Shown: positions 1 to 7,342, numbered from the stretch's first letter. The stretch is DNA of 40,108 nt from Ruminococcus sp. (GCA_017620025.1 JAFZRF010000037.1:1-40108); one strand, 5' to 3'. Translations and numbers: made by a program. The notes: generated by a model not told the origin, from the letters alone.

Positions 1-1284
1 CGGGAGGGTAAGCTCCTTAAGGTTTGTACAGCCGTTGAATATGCTCAGTCCCATTGATGTTACGGAATCAGGGATTGTAAGCTCGGTGATGCCTGTGCAG
101 TTTGCGAAAGCATATCTGCCGAAGCTCTGGTAAGTATCGGGGATAATGAAATCTGTCAGATACTTGCACTCTGCAAAGGCATAATTGCCTGCACTGATAA
201 TTGCTCCGTTATCGGGAAGTGCTGTTATAGGTGTATTGTAGTAAGCATAGTCTCCGAGAGCAGTCACTGTCCCGGGGAGCTTCACTGTTGTTAGTGAGGT
301 GCAGTTCTTGAAAGCGCCTTCGTTGATCGATACGATCTTTGTACTGCTCAGATCGATCTCCTTGAGCTTAGTCATATGGGCAAAGGCATATGCAGGAACT
401 AACTCTCCGCCTGTAATAGTTACCTTTTCAAGGGCATAGTCTGTGAAATCTGTGTTATCATTGCTCCAGTCACCCCATGATGCACCGAAAAACAGATTGG
501 CAACAGAAAGATCCCAGTCGCTTCCTGTGCCTTCAAGCGTTCTTTCCTTAAGTCTGCCGGCATAGGGGAGGGTAAGATCCTTGAGGTTTGTACAGCCCTT
601 GAGCACACAAAGTCCCATTGATGTTACGGAATCAGGGATAGTGAGCTCAGCCAGGCCTGTGAAGCCTGCAAACAGATTAGCGCTGATGCTTGTAATGACA
701 AGATCTTTTTCAGCATCAGTATCCTCAAATGATACCTCTGTAACAGAAGCTGCATTTGCAAACGGGCACTTTGAGAAGCTCTTCATATCGCCGTATCCGT
801 AGATCAGCAGCAGTCCGTTGCTGTAGATATCGCCCTTGACAGTATCACCGAGATTTACAGATTCGATCACCTCAGCATCAGCAGGGGCAGATCTTGCTAT
901 AATCTCTACAGGGGCTGCAGTTGTGGTTTCAGTAGTCGGTACAGTTGCAGCAGTTGTGCTTACGATGGTCGTCACAGCTGTTGTTTCCGTCTGAACATCA
1001 GGTTCATCGGCTTTGATGTCAACAGAGAATGATCCTGAGATCATGCTCTCAATAATACTTGTGTCGTTGTCGGGAGATCGTAGTGTGTAGTCGTTTTCGT
1101 CTGTGGTAACATTCAGGCAGCTGTCAGAAGTATCGAGAGCTTCGATATTGATCCTGCTCTCTGCCTCTGAACTCTTAGCGCTGTCTGCAAGAGCATCCAG
1201 TGCAGCAGAGCTGACAGTACCGGAAGTGATTGCCGATGAGCATATAACTGTACTCAGCACACCGGCAATGATACGTTTAAACAT
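1..1284 (-). CDS. Secreted BspA-like leucine-rich-repeat protein (C-terminus beyond window)
   Basis: The reading frame starts at ATG 1284 behind an AAGGAG ribosome site and stays open to base 1, so about 428 N-terminal residues are present. It begins with a signal peptide (MFKRIIAGVLSTVICSSA). A Thr-rich stretch follows near residues 95-130, then LRR_5/BspA-type repeats with phrases such as LTIPDSVTSMG and GCTNLKDLTLP. These repeats form a curved binding surface in adhesins and in accessory proteins of fibre-degrading clostridia. Two DNA segments about 560 bp apart (roughly 1-110 and 565-660) are nearly identical, showing recent internal duplication. The C-terminus, where a dockerin or anchor might lie, is outside the window. 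The family call is firm; the ligand is unknown. Confidence 0.85.
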   Translation of the reverse strand, partial: MFKRIIAGVLSTVICSSAITSGTVSSAALDALADSAKSSEAESRINIEALDTSDSCLNVTTDENDYTLRSPDNDTSIIESMISGSFSVDIKADEPDVQTETTAVTTIVSTTAATVPTTETTTAAPVEIIARSAPADAEVIESVNLGDTVKGDIYSNGLLLIYGYGDMKSFSKCPFANAASVTEVSFEDTDAEKDLVITSISANLFAGFTGLAELTIPDSVTSMGLCVLKGCTNLKDLTLPYAGRLKERTLEGTGSDWDLSVANLFFGASWGDWSNDNTDFTDYALEKVTITGGELVPAYAFAHMTKLKEIDLSSTKIVSINEGAFKNCTSLTTVKLPGTVTALGDYAYYNTPITALPDNGAIISAGNYAFAECKYLTDFIIPDTYQSFGRYAFANCTGITELTIPDSVTSMGLSIFNGCTNLKELTLP

Positions 1285-1324
1285 TTTTCTTCACTCCTTG
1301 TAGTTTTTTATATTGTATATGTAA

Positions 1325-1333
1325 ATTATAACA
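1325..1333 (-). promoter_or_regulatory. Extended -10 promoter for the LRR gene
   Basis: On the minus strand this reads TGTTATAAT, a TG-n-TATAAT extended -10, about 40 bases upstream of the ATG at 1284. No convincing -35 box is visible. It lies just after the upstream minus-strand gene ends, so the LRR gene probably has its own promoter. Confidence 0.45.
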
Positions 1334-1348
1334 ATATACTTTAATGGC

Positions 1349-1364
1349 CTGCACTCGGGTGCAG
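1349..1364 (-). terminator. Short hairpin after the anti-sigma-like gene
   Basis: CTGCAC and GTGCAG pair around a TCGG loop, four bases past the stop codon of the 1368-2675 gene. The stem is only 6 bp and no U-run follows, so termination would be weak. Confidence 0.3.
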
Positions 1365-1367
1365 TGT

Positions 1368-2675
1368 TCAGTTCAGATCGCTTATCTGATAATCACTGAA
1401 ATTGGCAATCATGCGTTCGGCATATCCGTTGTTCTCAAGGAACTCCCTTACACTTGGAATGTTCATGGGAGCTTCTGCGGCGCTGTTGAATCTCTGATCA
1501 GATGTGCGGAAGCTTTCTGTCAGCACCTCGCCCCTCAGATAGAGGTCATAAGCAAGACAAATACCGGTTTCTGCATCGATGTCGGCTGTAAAGGTGTAGT
1601 GACCGTTATCCTCATAGCTTCCACTCACGCTCACTGTTCTTCTGCCGTTATCGTTTCTTTCTCCTGTTATCTCCCAGGAGGACGCATTGCCTGCGGCGCT
1701 GCCCCTTATGAAGAGGAATCCCGGGTATTCATTGTAGTAAACTCTGTCGGTTACGCTTCCGGGCAGAAGCTCATTGCTCATCTTCGTGATCTTGGCTATC
1801 AGGCCTCCGTCACCGAAATCGCCTGCGAAAACATACTTGTCATTCAGGAAGAACTGCCGTTCATCGCAGTAGAAACGGCCGTCAGATACGAATATCTTTC
1901 GGAACATCTCACCGGTCATGGTCGGGTTGCTGAGCTTTATCCTGCCTTCACAGTAGCGGTACAGCGGTCCGCCGTTTTCCGAACGGTTCAGTGTGAAACC
2001 GGCTGAGAACGCATCGTAGTTATAAACAGAAGCGATACATTTCTCACGCAACTGCTCAGCAGATTCGGACGGCTCAGTCGGCGCAGATTCGGTAGCCGGA
2101 GCAGCTTCGGTAGTTGTCTCAGCTGTAGGCTGTTCAGCGGCGGCAGATGTTCCTTCGTTCTTTGCTGTAGTTTTCTCGGTATGGCTTTCCGATGACTTTT
2201 CCGTAGTATCAGTGTTAGATTCAGACGATGTTCCGGATGCTGTTGTTACTGTATCTGTTTCTGCTGTTTCAGTTACAGTTTCAATTACAGTAACCTGACC
2301 GGTAACTTTTGTATCAGCCGCTGCTGTAGTTTCAGATGCGGCAGGATCAGTACTGACGGCAGTGACCGCGGCTATATTGCCGTCATTGAACGGCTCTTCA
2401 GGACTCAGACGGTTTGCGTTCATAAGGTGGATAAGACCGCCTATGCCTGCAACCAGAAGAACAGACGCAGCAGCTATCGACGCGGTATGAGTTATCCTTA
2501 TCCTCCTGTCGTATTGTTCGGCACCTACGGCAACATCTGTGAAGCCGTCGGCCTTTTCGGCACGCTTGAGTGCCTTTGCAAATATTTCATCCTTTTTGGC
2601 AGCCTCTGACATGAACCTCTCAACAGAGGCTTCATCGGCGCTCCGAAGGGTATAAATGATCTGTTTCTTATTCAT
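1368..2675 (-). CDS. Putative membrane anti-sigma factor with extracytoplasmic domain
   Basis: A 435-residue protein starting 13 bp after the ECF sigma gene, with its own AAGGAGGG ribosome site. A cytoplasmic N-terminus of about 60 residues (NKKQIIYTLRSADEASVERF) precedes one membrane segment at about 65-87. A Thr/Ser/Glu/Ala-rich linker at about 100-205 leads to a folded extracytoplasmic domain at about 205-435. Gene order sigma then single-pass membrane protein, with small N-terminus inside and large domain outside, is the usual layout of ECF sigma/anti-sigma pairs, and that is the basis of the call. I recognise no named family in the outer domain. Its low-complexity linker resembles those of secreted ruminococcal proteins, suggesting that it reaches through the wall to sense an external signal. 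Confidence 0.6.
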   Translation of the reverse strand: MNKKQIIYTLRSADEASVERFMSEAAKKDEIFAKALKRAEKADGFTDVAVGAEQYDRRIRITHTASIAAASVLLVAGIGGLIHLMNANRLSPEEPFNDGNIAAVTAVSTDPAASETTAAADTKVTGQVTVIETVTETAETDTVTTASGTSSESNTDTTEKSSESHTEKTTAKNEGTSAAAEQPTAETTTEAAPATESAPTEPSESAEQLREKCIASVYNYDAFSAGFTLNRSENGGPLYRYCEGRIKLSNPTMTGEMFRKIFVSDGRFYCDERQFFLNDKYVFAGDFGDGGLIAKITKMSNELLPGSVTDRVYYNEYPGFLFIRGSAAGNASSWEITGERNDNGRRTVSVSGSYEDNGHYTFTADIDAETGICLAYDLYLRGEVLTESFRTSDQRFNSAAEAPMNIPSVREFLENNGYAERMIANFSDYQISDLN

Positions 2676-2688
2676 TTGTATCCCTCCT

Positions 2689-3249
2689 TTAAAGCGTAAT
2701 GCCGTCTTCGACGAGGAGCTTTTTCAGGCGGTTCATTGCACGTCCGCACCGGACACGCACAGCGGCTGCGCTCATGCCTGTCATCTTAGCTATCTCACCG
2801 GAAGTTTTGTTGTAATAGTATTTCTGAACGATTATAACGGAGTCCGGGGGGCCGAGTTCTCCTATCTTGCCGAGCAGCAGATCAGCAAGCTCGGCGTTGT
2901 CGGTATTTTTCTCGATATCTTCTTCTCCGGCTATCTCAGCTACATTCTCATCGTCATAGGATATGCAGGCACCGTTCTTTGAAGCAAGCGATCTTCTCAT
3001 GCTTATCGCTGCGTTTCGTGCAACAGTACCTATGTATGACCTCAGTGATATATCATCACCTGGGTCCATTTTCATCATAATGGAAGCGAATACATCTATA
3101 ACGCATTCTTCACAATCGTTCTGACTTCCGAAACCGGTTATTATCCTGTTGACAATTGAAAAAACGTAGTTGTAATATTTATCGAAAAGTGCTCGCTGTC
3201 CGTTAGTCGGAGTTTCACGCATCAGGCTCAGGATCTTTTCATCAGTCAT
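2689..3249 (-). CDS. ECF-type RNA polymerase sigma factor
   Basis: A 186-residue protein with sigma-70 region 2 at about 18-90 (FDKYYNYVFSIVNRI, then LRSYIGTVARNAAISMRRS) and region 4 helix-turn-helix at about 125-178 (SGEIAKMTGMSAAAVRVRCGRAMNRLKK). Region 3 is absent, as in ECF sigma factors, and the length is typical. An AAGGAGG ribosome site precedes ATG 3249. It is co-transcribed with the membrane protein downstream and divergent from the peptide exporter. Its target promoters cannot be told from sequence alone. Confidence 0.88.
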   Translation of the reverse strand: MTDEKILSLMRETPTNGQRALFDKYYNYVFSIVNRIITGFGSQNDCEECVIDVFASIMMKMDPGDDISLRSYIGTVARNAAISMRRSLASKNGACISYDDENVAEIAGEEDIEKNTDNAELADLLLGKIGELGPPDSVIIVQKYYYNKTSGEIAKMTGMSAAAVRVRCGRAMNRLKKLLVEDGITL

Positions 3250-3291
3250 AAAGTCCTCCTTTACTTTTTTACAGCAAATTCGTCCTTATTT

Positions 3292-3321
3292 ATAATAACG
3301 CATAATCTGAAGAAAGTGCAA
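3292..3321 (-). promoter_or_regulatory. Candidate promoter of the sigma/anti-sigma operon
   Basis: The minus strand shows TTGCAC (3316-3321), an 18-bp spacer and TATTAT (3292-3297), about 42 bases before ATG 3249. It resembles a housekeeping promoter; autoregulation by the ECF factor itself is possible but not visible. Confidence 0.45.
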
Positions 3322-3357
3322 CACCTTTTTTGCTGTTTTTTTATTTTTTTATAGAAA

Positions 3358-3390
3358 TATACAAATCGTATACAACAGATATACGCAGCG
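3358..3390. repeat. Three TATAC motifs at 11-bp phasing
   Basis: TATAC occurs at 3358, 3369 and 3380, the first two extended to TATACAA. The 11-bp spacing is about one helical turn, as in direct-repeat operators of OmpR-type regulators. The site lies between the divergent sigma and exporter promoters. The motif is short and AT-rich, so chance is possible. Confidence 0.35.
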
Positions 3391-3450
3391 GACAGAAGAT
3401 GTTACTATATTTCCGGCTGTTGTTCACAATTTCAGAATAACCTCCCCTCC

Positions 3451-3503
3451 TGCAACTTACCCCTCAAAAAATGCAACTTACCCTTCGATTTCTGCAACTT
3501 ACC
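3451..3503. promoter_or_regulatory. Triple direct-repeat operator upstream of the peptide exporter
   Basis: TGCAACTTACC occurs three times, at 3451-3461, 3472-3482 and 3493-3503, exactly 21 bp apart, while the 10-bp spacers differ. The last copy ends 9 bp before the -35 box at 3513, a standard activator position. Direct repeats at about 21-bp spacing are characteristic of LytTR regulators (AgrA, ComE, PlnC) that control peptide export in Firmicutes. The complementary strand TAAGTTGCA matches the LytTR half-site loosely (about 7 of 9). The regulator is not encoded in this window. Confidence 0.7.
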
Positions 3504-3512
3504 TAAAATTTG

Positions 3513-3542
3513 TTGACTTATGTGGCTATATGACGCTATAAT
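3513..3542 (+). promoter_or_regulatory. Promoter of the exporter/peptide operon
   Basis: TTGACT (3513-3518), an 18-bp spacer and TATAAT (3537-3542). Transcription would start near 3550, giving a leader of about 115 bases before ATG 3667. It lies immediately downstream of the 21-bp-phased repeats. Confidence 0.75.
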
Positions 3543-3666
3543 GTGGAAAAAGAAAAACACAGCGTTGATGCTTAAGTAAACAACAAATTCTGCATTTTCA
3601 TACTAAACATTACTGTAAGCTCTGTACCGGCAGGGTGCGGAGCAGTTTCTGGAAGGACGTGTACAA

Positions 3667-5964
3667 ATGAAATATCCGCATATTCAGCAGCATGACGAAT
3701 GTGACTGCGGTGCTGCCTGCTTATCTATGGTATCAAGTTACTACGGAGCTGATCACAAAATAGCCAGGATCCGTGAACTTATAAAGGTAGATACTCAGGG
3801 AGCTAATTTTCTCGGAATGACAAACGGCGCCAAGGAATTAGGCTTTGATACCGAAGCGCTCGAAGGCAGCTTTGAAGAACTGAAGGACAGTATCAGCAAG
3901 GGCGAGATAAAGTTTCCTTTTATCGCAAGAATAATCAGTGAATTCGGATTTGAACATTTCGTTGTAGTATATTCAATAGACGATGATACAGTCGTTATCG
4001 GCGACCCGGCTCATGTGAAGATAACAAAGGAAAAGGTCGAGGACTTCAGGGAGAAATGGCAGGAGCAGATACTCACCCTCTCGCCGAACAAGGATTTTGT
4101 ACGTGTAAATGAAGTGAAGGGCTCGTTCAAGAAGTACTTCAAATTCATAACCCGTCAGAAGAAAATGCTTTCCTTCATCTTTGTCCTCTCTCTTATCGTT
4201 ACGATCGTGAACATATCCGGTATATTTGTCTTCCAGTATGTCTTCAGCTACGCAACAGAAGAGACTTCGGTAACTTGCGAGCATGATCACGAACACGATC
4301 ACGATCATGAATGCGATGATGAATGTGAAGATGAAGAACCTGAAGAAGACGAGGACGAGTTTCTCGGAAAGGTCGGCACAGCTTTCATGTCGCTTGAGGA
4401 AAAAGCGGATATCATCTTCAACAATCTTGCAACAGTCTGTATAACAGTAATACTCCTGTACCTGCTTAGATGCCTTATCAATATCTTCAGAGGCTATCTG
4501 CTTGCGAGAACTGCCAAGATGGTCGATGTTTCGCTTACGACGAGCTATTACGACCACCTTATCGATCTGCCGATGGATTTCTACGGCAACAGAAAGACCG
4601 GAGAATATATGTCGAGATTCAACGACACCTCGAAGATCAGGGACGCTATTTCAACTACAGCCCTCACCATTATGCTCGATACTGTTATGGCAATCGCCTG
4701 CGGTGCAGTGCTGTTCAGGATCGACAAGATACTGTTCTGTATCACACTCGGCATACTTATGCTGTATGCGGTGGTGATGTACCTGTTCAAGAAGCCCATC
4801 AGAAACATAAACCATGTACTCATGGAGAACGAGGCGCAGGTGACTTCCTACCTCAAGGAATCAATTGACGGCATAGAGACTATCAGGTCTTACGGCAGTG
4901 AGGATTCTGCAAAAAGCAAGACAAAGAAACTTTATAATGATTTTTCAGATAAGAACGTCAAAGCTTCAACTATCTACGTTACACAGGAATCGATCGTTGC
5001 AACGATAGAATCCATAGGCATAGTCCTGCTCCTCTGGATAGGCGCTTATCTCTGCGGCAGGAATATCATCACTTTGGCAGATCTTATAATCTTCTACTAT
5101 CTTATCAGCTACTTTATCGATCCTGTAAAGAATCTTATCAATCTGCAGCCTGAACTACAGACGGCAGCAGTTGCAGCAGAGCGTCTTAACGATATCATGG
5201 ACGTTGAGCCCGAATCGAACTCAAAGCAGGAAATACCTGCTATAAAAAGCGATATACAGATACAGAACATCGATTTCAGATACGGCTACAGAGAGCTTGT
5301 ACTGAAGGATGTGAGTATGTCATTCAAGGCCGGCACGAAAACCGCTATCGTAGGCGAGACCGGCTGCGGAAAAACAACTCTTGTAAGGCTGCTTATGGCC
5401 TTCGACAAGCCTGAAACAGGCTCTGTCACCATAGGCGGTACAGACCTCTATGCTTATTCCCCTGTTTCCATAAGAAACAAGATAGCCTATATCTCTCAGG
5501 ATATATTCATGTTCTCTGACAGCATCTACAATAATCTGAAAATAGGAAATGAAGAAATATCCAATGAAGAGATAGAGGATATCTGCCGCAGATGCGGTAT
5601 AGACAGCTTTATCCGTGATCTGCCGATGGGCTACGATACCGTACTCGAGGAGAACGGCAAAAACCTTTCCGGCGGACAGAAGCAGCGTCTTGCAATAGCA
5701 AGAGCACTGCTGAGAAAGCCCGATGTACTGATAATGGATGAAGCAACGAGCAACCTTGATGTTATTACAGAAAAGAGCATTCAGACAATGATCGACGAGC
5801 TGTCCTCTGATATGACCTGTATCATCATTGCACACAGACTCAATACCATAAAGAAATGCGATAACATCTATGTAATGGACAACGGCCACGTTGCAGAGGA
5901 AGGCACTCACAGCGAGCTTCTGGCACAGAAGGGCCTTTACTACTCCTATCTGAATGTTGAATGA
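3667..5964 (+). CDS. Peptidase-containing ABC exporter (C39, PCAT) with metal-binding-like loop
   Basis: A 765-residue exporter that would cut double-glycine leaders and pump out the cores. The C39 peptidase occupies about 1-145, with catalytic Cys14 (in DCG), His97 and Asp113. Six membrane segments lie near 168-190, 252-275, 331-350, 353-373, 447-463 and 468-486. The ATPase has Walker A GETGCGKTT (563-571), signature LSGGQ (667-671), Walker B DVLIMDEATSNLD and H-loop IIAHR. The oddity is residues 204-231 between TM1 and TM2: three Cys (204, 216, 220), five His alternating with Asp/Glu (206-214), then an acidic run. With a cytoplasmic peptidase domain this loop should be outside. It makes the protein about 30 residues longer than typical PCATs. 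The ten double-glycine peptides directly downstream are the obvious substrates. GGAAGG precedes the start. Confidence 0.93.
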   Translation: MKYPHIQQHDECDCGAACLSMVSSYYGADHKIARIRELIKVDTQGANFLGMTNGAKELGFDTEALEGSFEELKDSISKGEIKFPFIARIISEFGFEHFVVVYSIDDDTVVIGDPAHVKITKEKVEDFREKWQEQILTLSPNKDFVRVNEVKGSFKKYFKFITRQKKMLSFIFVLSLIVTIVNISGIFVFQYVFSYATEETSVTCEHDHEHDHDHECDDECEDEEPEEDEDEFLGKVGTAFMSLEEKADIIFNNLATVCITVILLYLLRCLINIFRGYLLARTAKMVDVSLTTSYYDHLIDLPMDFYGNRKTGEYMSRFNDTSKIRDAISTTALTIMLDTVMAIACGAVLFRIDKILFCITLGILMLYAVVMYLFKKPIRNINHVLMENEAQVTSYLKESIDGIETIRSYGSEDSAKSKTKKLYNDFSDKNVKASTIYVTQESIVATIESIGIVLLLWIGAYLCGRNIITLADLIIFYYLISYFIDPVKNLINLQPELQTAAVAAERLNDIMDVEPESNSKQEIPAIKSDIQIQNIDFRYGYRELVLKDVSMSFKAGTKTAIVGETGCGKTTLVRLLMAFDKPETGSVTIGGTDLYAYSPVSIRNKIAYISQDIFMFSDSIYNNLKIGNEEISNEEIEDICRRCGIDSFIRDLPMGYDTVLEENGKNLSGGQKQRLAIARALLRKPDVLIMDEATSNLDVITEKSIQTMIDELSSDMTCIIIAHRLNTIKKCDNIYVMDNGHVAEEGTHSELLAQKGLYYSYLNVE

Positions 5965-6110
5965 TAATATCAGCGCAAGCACTATAAATACTACTTCTAT
6001 ACTCTTATCTCAGTTCAAAACTGACTAACAGACGTATTTTTGCTGATACTCAGGAGTGCACACTGCTTATCGGCTTAAATAAACAATATTTTATAAAGGA
6101 GGAAAAAGTT

Positions 6111-6266
6111 ATGAGAAACATGACAGCAGAGACTATGATGCAGGCTAACGGCGGCAAGTACAGGTATATGTGTGACAGCTGCCACGCCAAGTTCAGGACA
6201 GGTGCCTTTATGGTAATCCACATTCTTACATGGCACGCAGGATTCTCAAGCTTCCACAAGATCTGA
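6111..6266 (+). CDS. Zinc-finger-like double-glycine peptide 1
   Basis: A 51-residue precursor behind AAAGGAGG, the strongest ribosome site of the array, 146 bp after the exporter. The leader MRNMTAETMMQANGG ends in Gly14-Gly15; Met-12, Met-7 and Ala-4 fill the hydrophobic positions of the LSxxELxxIxGG consensus. The 36-residue core has Tyr19-x-Cys21-x2-Cys24-x3-Phe28-x5-Met34-x2-His37-x4-His42, the full spacing of a C2H2 zinc finger, and ends FSSFHKI. It differs from copies 2-4 in carrying Trp41 before the second His and a longer aromatic tail. Export by the adjacent PCAT is inferred. The biological target is unknown. Confidence 0.88.
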   Translation: MRNMTAETMMQANGGKYRYMCDSCHAKFRTGAFMVIHILTWHAGFSSFHKI

Positions 6267-6297
6267 TCGTGAACGGTTTCACATTTGTTCTGCAGCA

Positions 6298-6322
6298 GCT
6301 GCTCCGGAACAACCGGAGCAGC
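6298..6322 (+). other. Intercistronic hairpin after peptide gene 1
   Basis: GCTGCTCCGG and CCGGAGCAGC form a perfect 10-bp stem around AACAA, with no U-run. A GC-rich hairpin without a U-tract between cistrons is more likely an mRNA stabiliser, processing block or partial attenuator than a full terminator. Confidence 0.6.
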
Positions 6323-6384
6323 ATTGACTTATGAAAATTAATCCTATGCATATATACTATATTATAATAAGGAGATGAAGTATC

Positions 6385-6537
6385 ATGACGACAATGACAG
6401 CAGAAACTATGATTCAGGCTAACGGCGGAAAATACAGGTATCAGTGTCTTCAGTGCGACAGCAAGGCTCGTACTAAGATCGCTATGCTCATGCATGTAAT
6501 CACTAATCATTTAGGCGGCAGGTTCAAGAAAATCTGA
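6385..6537 (+). CDS. Zinc-finger-like double-glycine peptide 2
   Basis: A 50-residue precursor with an AAGGAGATGA ribosome site. Leader MTTMTAETMIQANGG; the 35-residue core has Cys21-x2-Cys24-x12-His37-x4-His42. The position normally held by Phe (28) is Ala, so the core would pack less well than in copies 1, 5 and 8. The C-terminal half (HVITNHLGG, then FKKI) is shared with copy 3, and the downstream spacer is almost identical too. Copies 2 to 4 therefore look like recent tandem duplications. Confidence 0.87.
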   Translation: MTTMTAETMIQANGGKYRYQCLQCDSKARTKIAMLMHVITNHLGGRFKKI

Positions 6538-6547
6538 GAACAGACTT

Positions 6548-6587
6548 CTTCGTATTTATCACAGTTAATACAACAGTATATACGAAG
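6548..6587 (+). repeat. Intercistronic inverted repeat, copy 1
   Basis: CTTCGTAT (6548-6555) pairs with ATACGAAG (6580-6587) around a 24-base loop, just after peptide gene 2. The segment recurs after genes 3 and 4. Either it travelled with the gene duplications or it is kept as an RNA structure that tunes downstream expression. Confidence 0.6.
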
Positions 6588-6650
6588 CAGACAACCACAC
6601 TTACAAATACTTAAACATCCCAATATCAACTAACAAGGAGATGAAATATC

Positions 6651-6803
6651 ATGACCAGAATGTCATCAGAAACTATGATGCAGGCCAACGGCGGAAAGTA
6701 CAGATATCAGTGTCTTAAGTGCGGCAGCAAGTCTCGTACTTTAGTTGCTATGGTCTTGCATATGGCTACTAATCATTTAGGCGGGCCGTTCAAGAAAATC
6801 TGA
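6651..6803 (+). CDS. Zinc-finger-like double-glycine peptide 3
   Basis: A 50-residue precursor, the closest relative of copy 2. Leader MTRMSSETMMQANGG; core Cys21-x2-Cys24-x12-His37-x4-His42. Changes from copy 2 concentrate between Cys24 and His37 (GSKSRTLVAMVL) and in the tail, while the leader and ribosome site (AAGGAGATGAAATATC) are nearly fixed. That is the expected pattern if leader recognition is constrained and the core diversifies. Ser28 replaces the usual Phe. Confidence 0.87.
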   Translation: MTRMSSETMMQANGGKYRYQCLKCGSKSRTLVAMVLHMATNHLGGPFKKI

Positions 6804-6813
6804 GTACATACTT

Positions 6814-6853
6814 CTTCGTATTTATCACAGTTAATACTATAGTATATACGAAG
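6814..6853 (+). repeat. Intercistronic inverted repeat, copy 2
   Basis: CTTCGTAT (6814-6821) and ATACGAAG (6846-6853), same loop length as copy 1 and almost the same loop sequence. Confidence 0.6.
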
Positions 6854-6916
6854 CAGACAATCTCACTTACAGATGCTTATACAACACAATATCAACTAAC
6901 AAGGAGATGAAATACC

Positions 6917-7075
6917 TTGACAAAGATGACAACAGAAACTATGATGCAGGCCAACGGCGGCGCAAAATACAGATATCAGTGTACTAAGTGCGGCAGCAAG
7001 TCTCGCACAAAATTCATTATGATAATGCATATAATCACAAATCACTTAGGCACTGCAGGCATCAAAACCCTTTAA
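6917..7075 (+). CDS. Zinc-finger-like double-glycine peptide 4 (TTG start)
   Basis: A 52-residue precursor that appears to start at TTG 6917: the context AAGGAGATGAAATACC-TTG aligns base for base with the ATG starts of copies 3 and 5. The next in-frame ATG (6926) would remove three leader residues and sits far from the ribosome site. Leader [M]TKMTTETMMQANGG; an extra Ala follows Gly-Gly, so the motif is Cys22-x2-Cys25-x12-His38-x4-His43. The tail LGTAGIKTL lacks the FKKI ending of copies 2 and 3. A weaker start codon would lower its yield relative to its neighbours. Confidence 0.82.
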   Translation: MTKMTTETMMQANGGAKYRYQCTKCGSKSRTKFIMIMHIITNHLGTAGIKTL

Positions 7076-7083
7076 ACAGACTT

Positions 7084-7122
7084 CTTCGTATTCGCTGCAG
7101 TTCATGCTACAGTACAGACGAA
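7084..7122 (+). repeat. Intercistronic inverted repeat, degenerate copy 3
   Basis: TTCGT (7085-7089) and ACGAA (7118-7122) remain of the CTTCGTAT/ATACGAAG stem found after genes 2 and 3; the loop has diverged. Confidence 0.45.
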
Positions 7123-7186
7123 TCAAAGATTAAGATCTATAATCACAATCACAAACCAATATCAACTAACAAGGAGAAGAAATATC

Positions 7187-7342
7187 ATGACAAAAATGAC
7201 AACAGAAACTATGATGCAGGCTAACGGCGGCAAGTACAGGTACAGATGCAGCAGATGCGGCAGAAAGTTCCGCACCTGGATCGCTATAAAGATACATAAT
7301 GCCGTTCATCATAGTAATCCAATAATCTTCAGCGAGATCTGA
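7187..7342 (+). CDS. Zinc-finger-like double-glycine peptide 5
   Basis: A 51-residue precursor, ribosome site AAGGAGAAGA. Leader MTKMTTETMMQANGG; core KYRYRCSRCGRKFRTW, then His37-x3-His41 with His42 beside it. Phe28 and Ile34 occupy the two classical hydrophobic-core positions, so with copy 1 it fits the zinc-finger consensus best. Arg/Lys-rich around the Cys pair. It is the last copy with the TETMM type of leader. Confidence 0.88.
   Translation: MTKMTTETMMQANGGKYRYRCSRCGRKFRTWIAIKIHNAVHHSNPIIFSEI

Noticed and set aside
1344-2006. Long plus-strand reading frame opposite the anti-sigma-like gene
   Set aside because: Shadow of the minus-strand gene: no ribosome site, no family features, Cys/Ile-rich composition typical of antisense frames.
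3973-4557. Minus-strand reading frame inside the exporter gene
   Set aside because: Antisense to conserved C39 and membrane segments, with no start context.
6988-7224. 78-residue reading frame within the peptide array
   Set aside because: It overlaps peptide genes 4 and 5 in another frame, lacks a ribosome site, and has no double-glycine leader or recognisable pattern.
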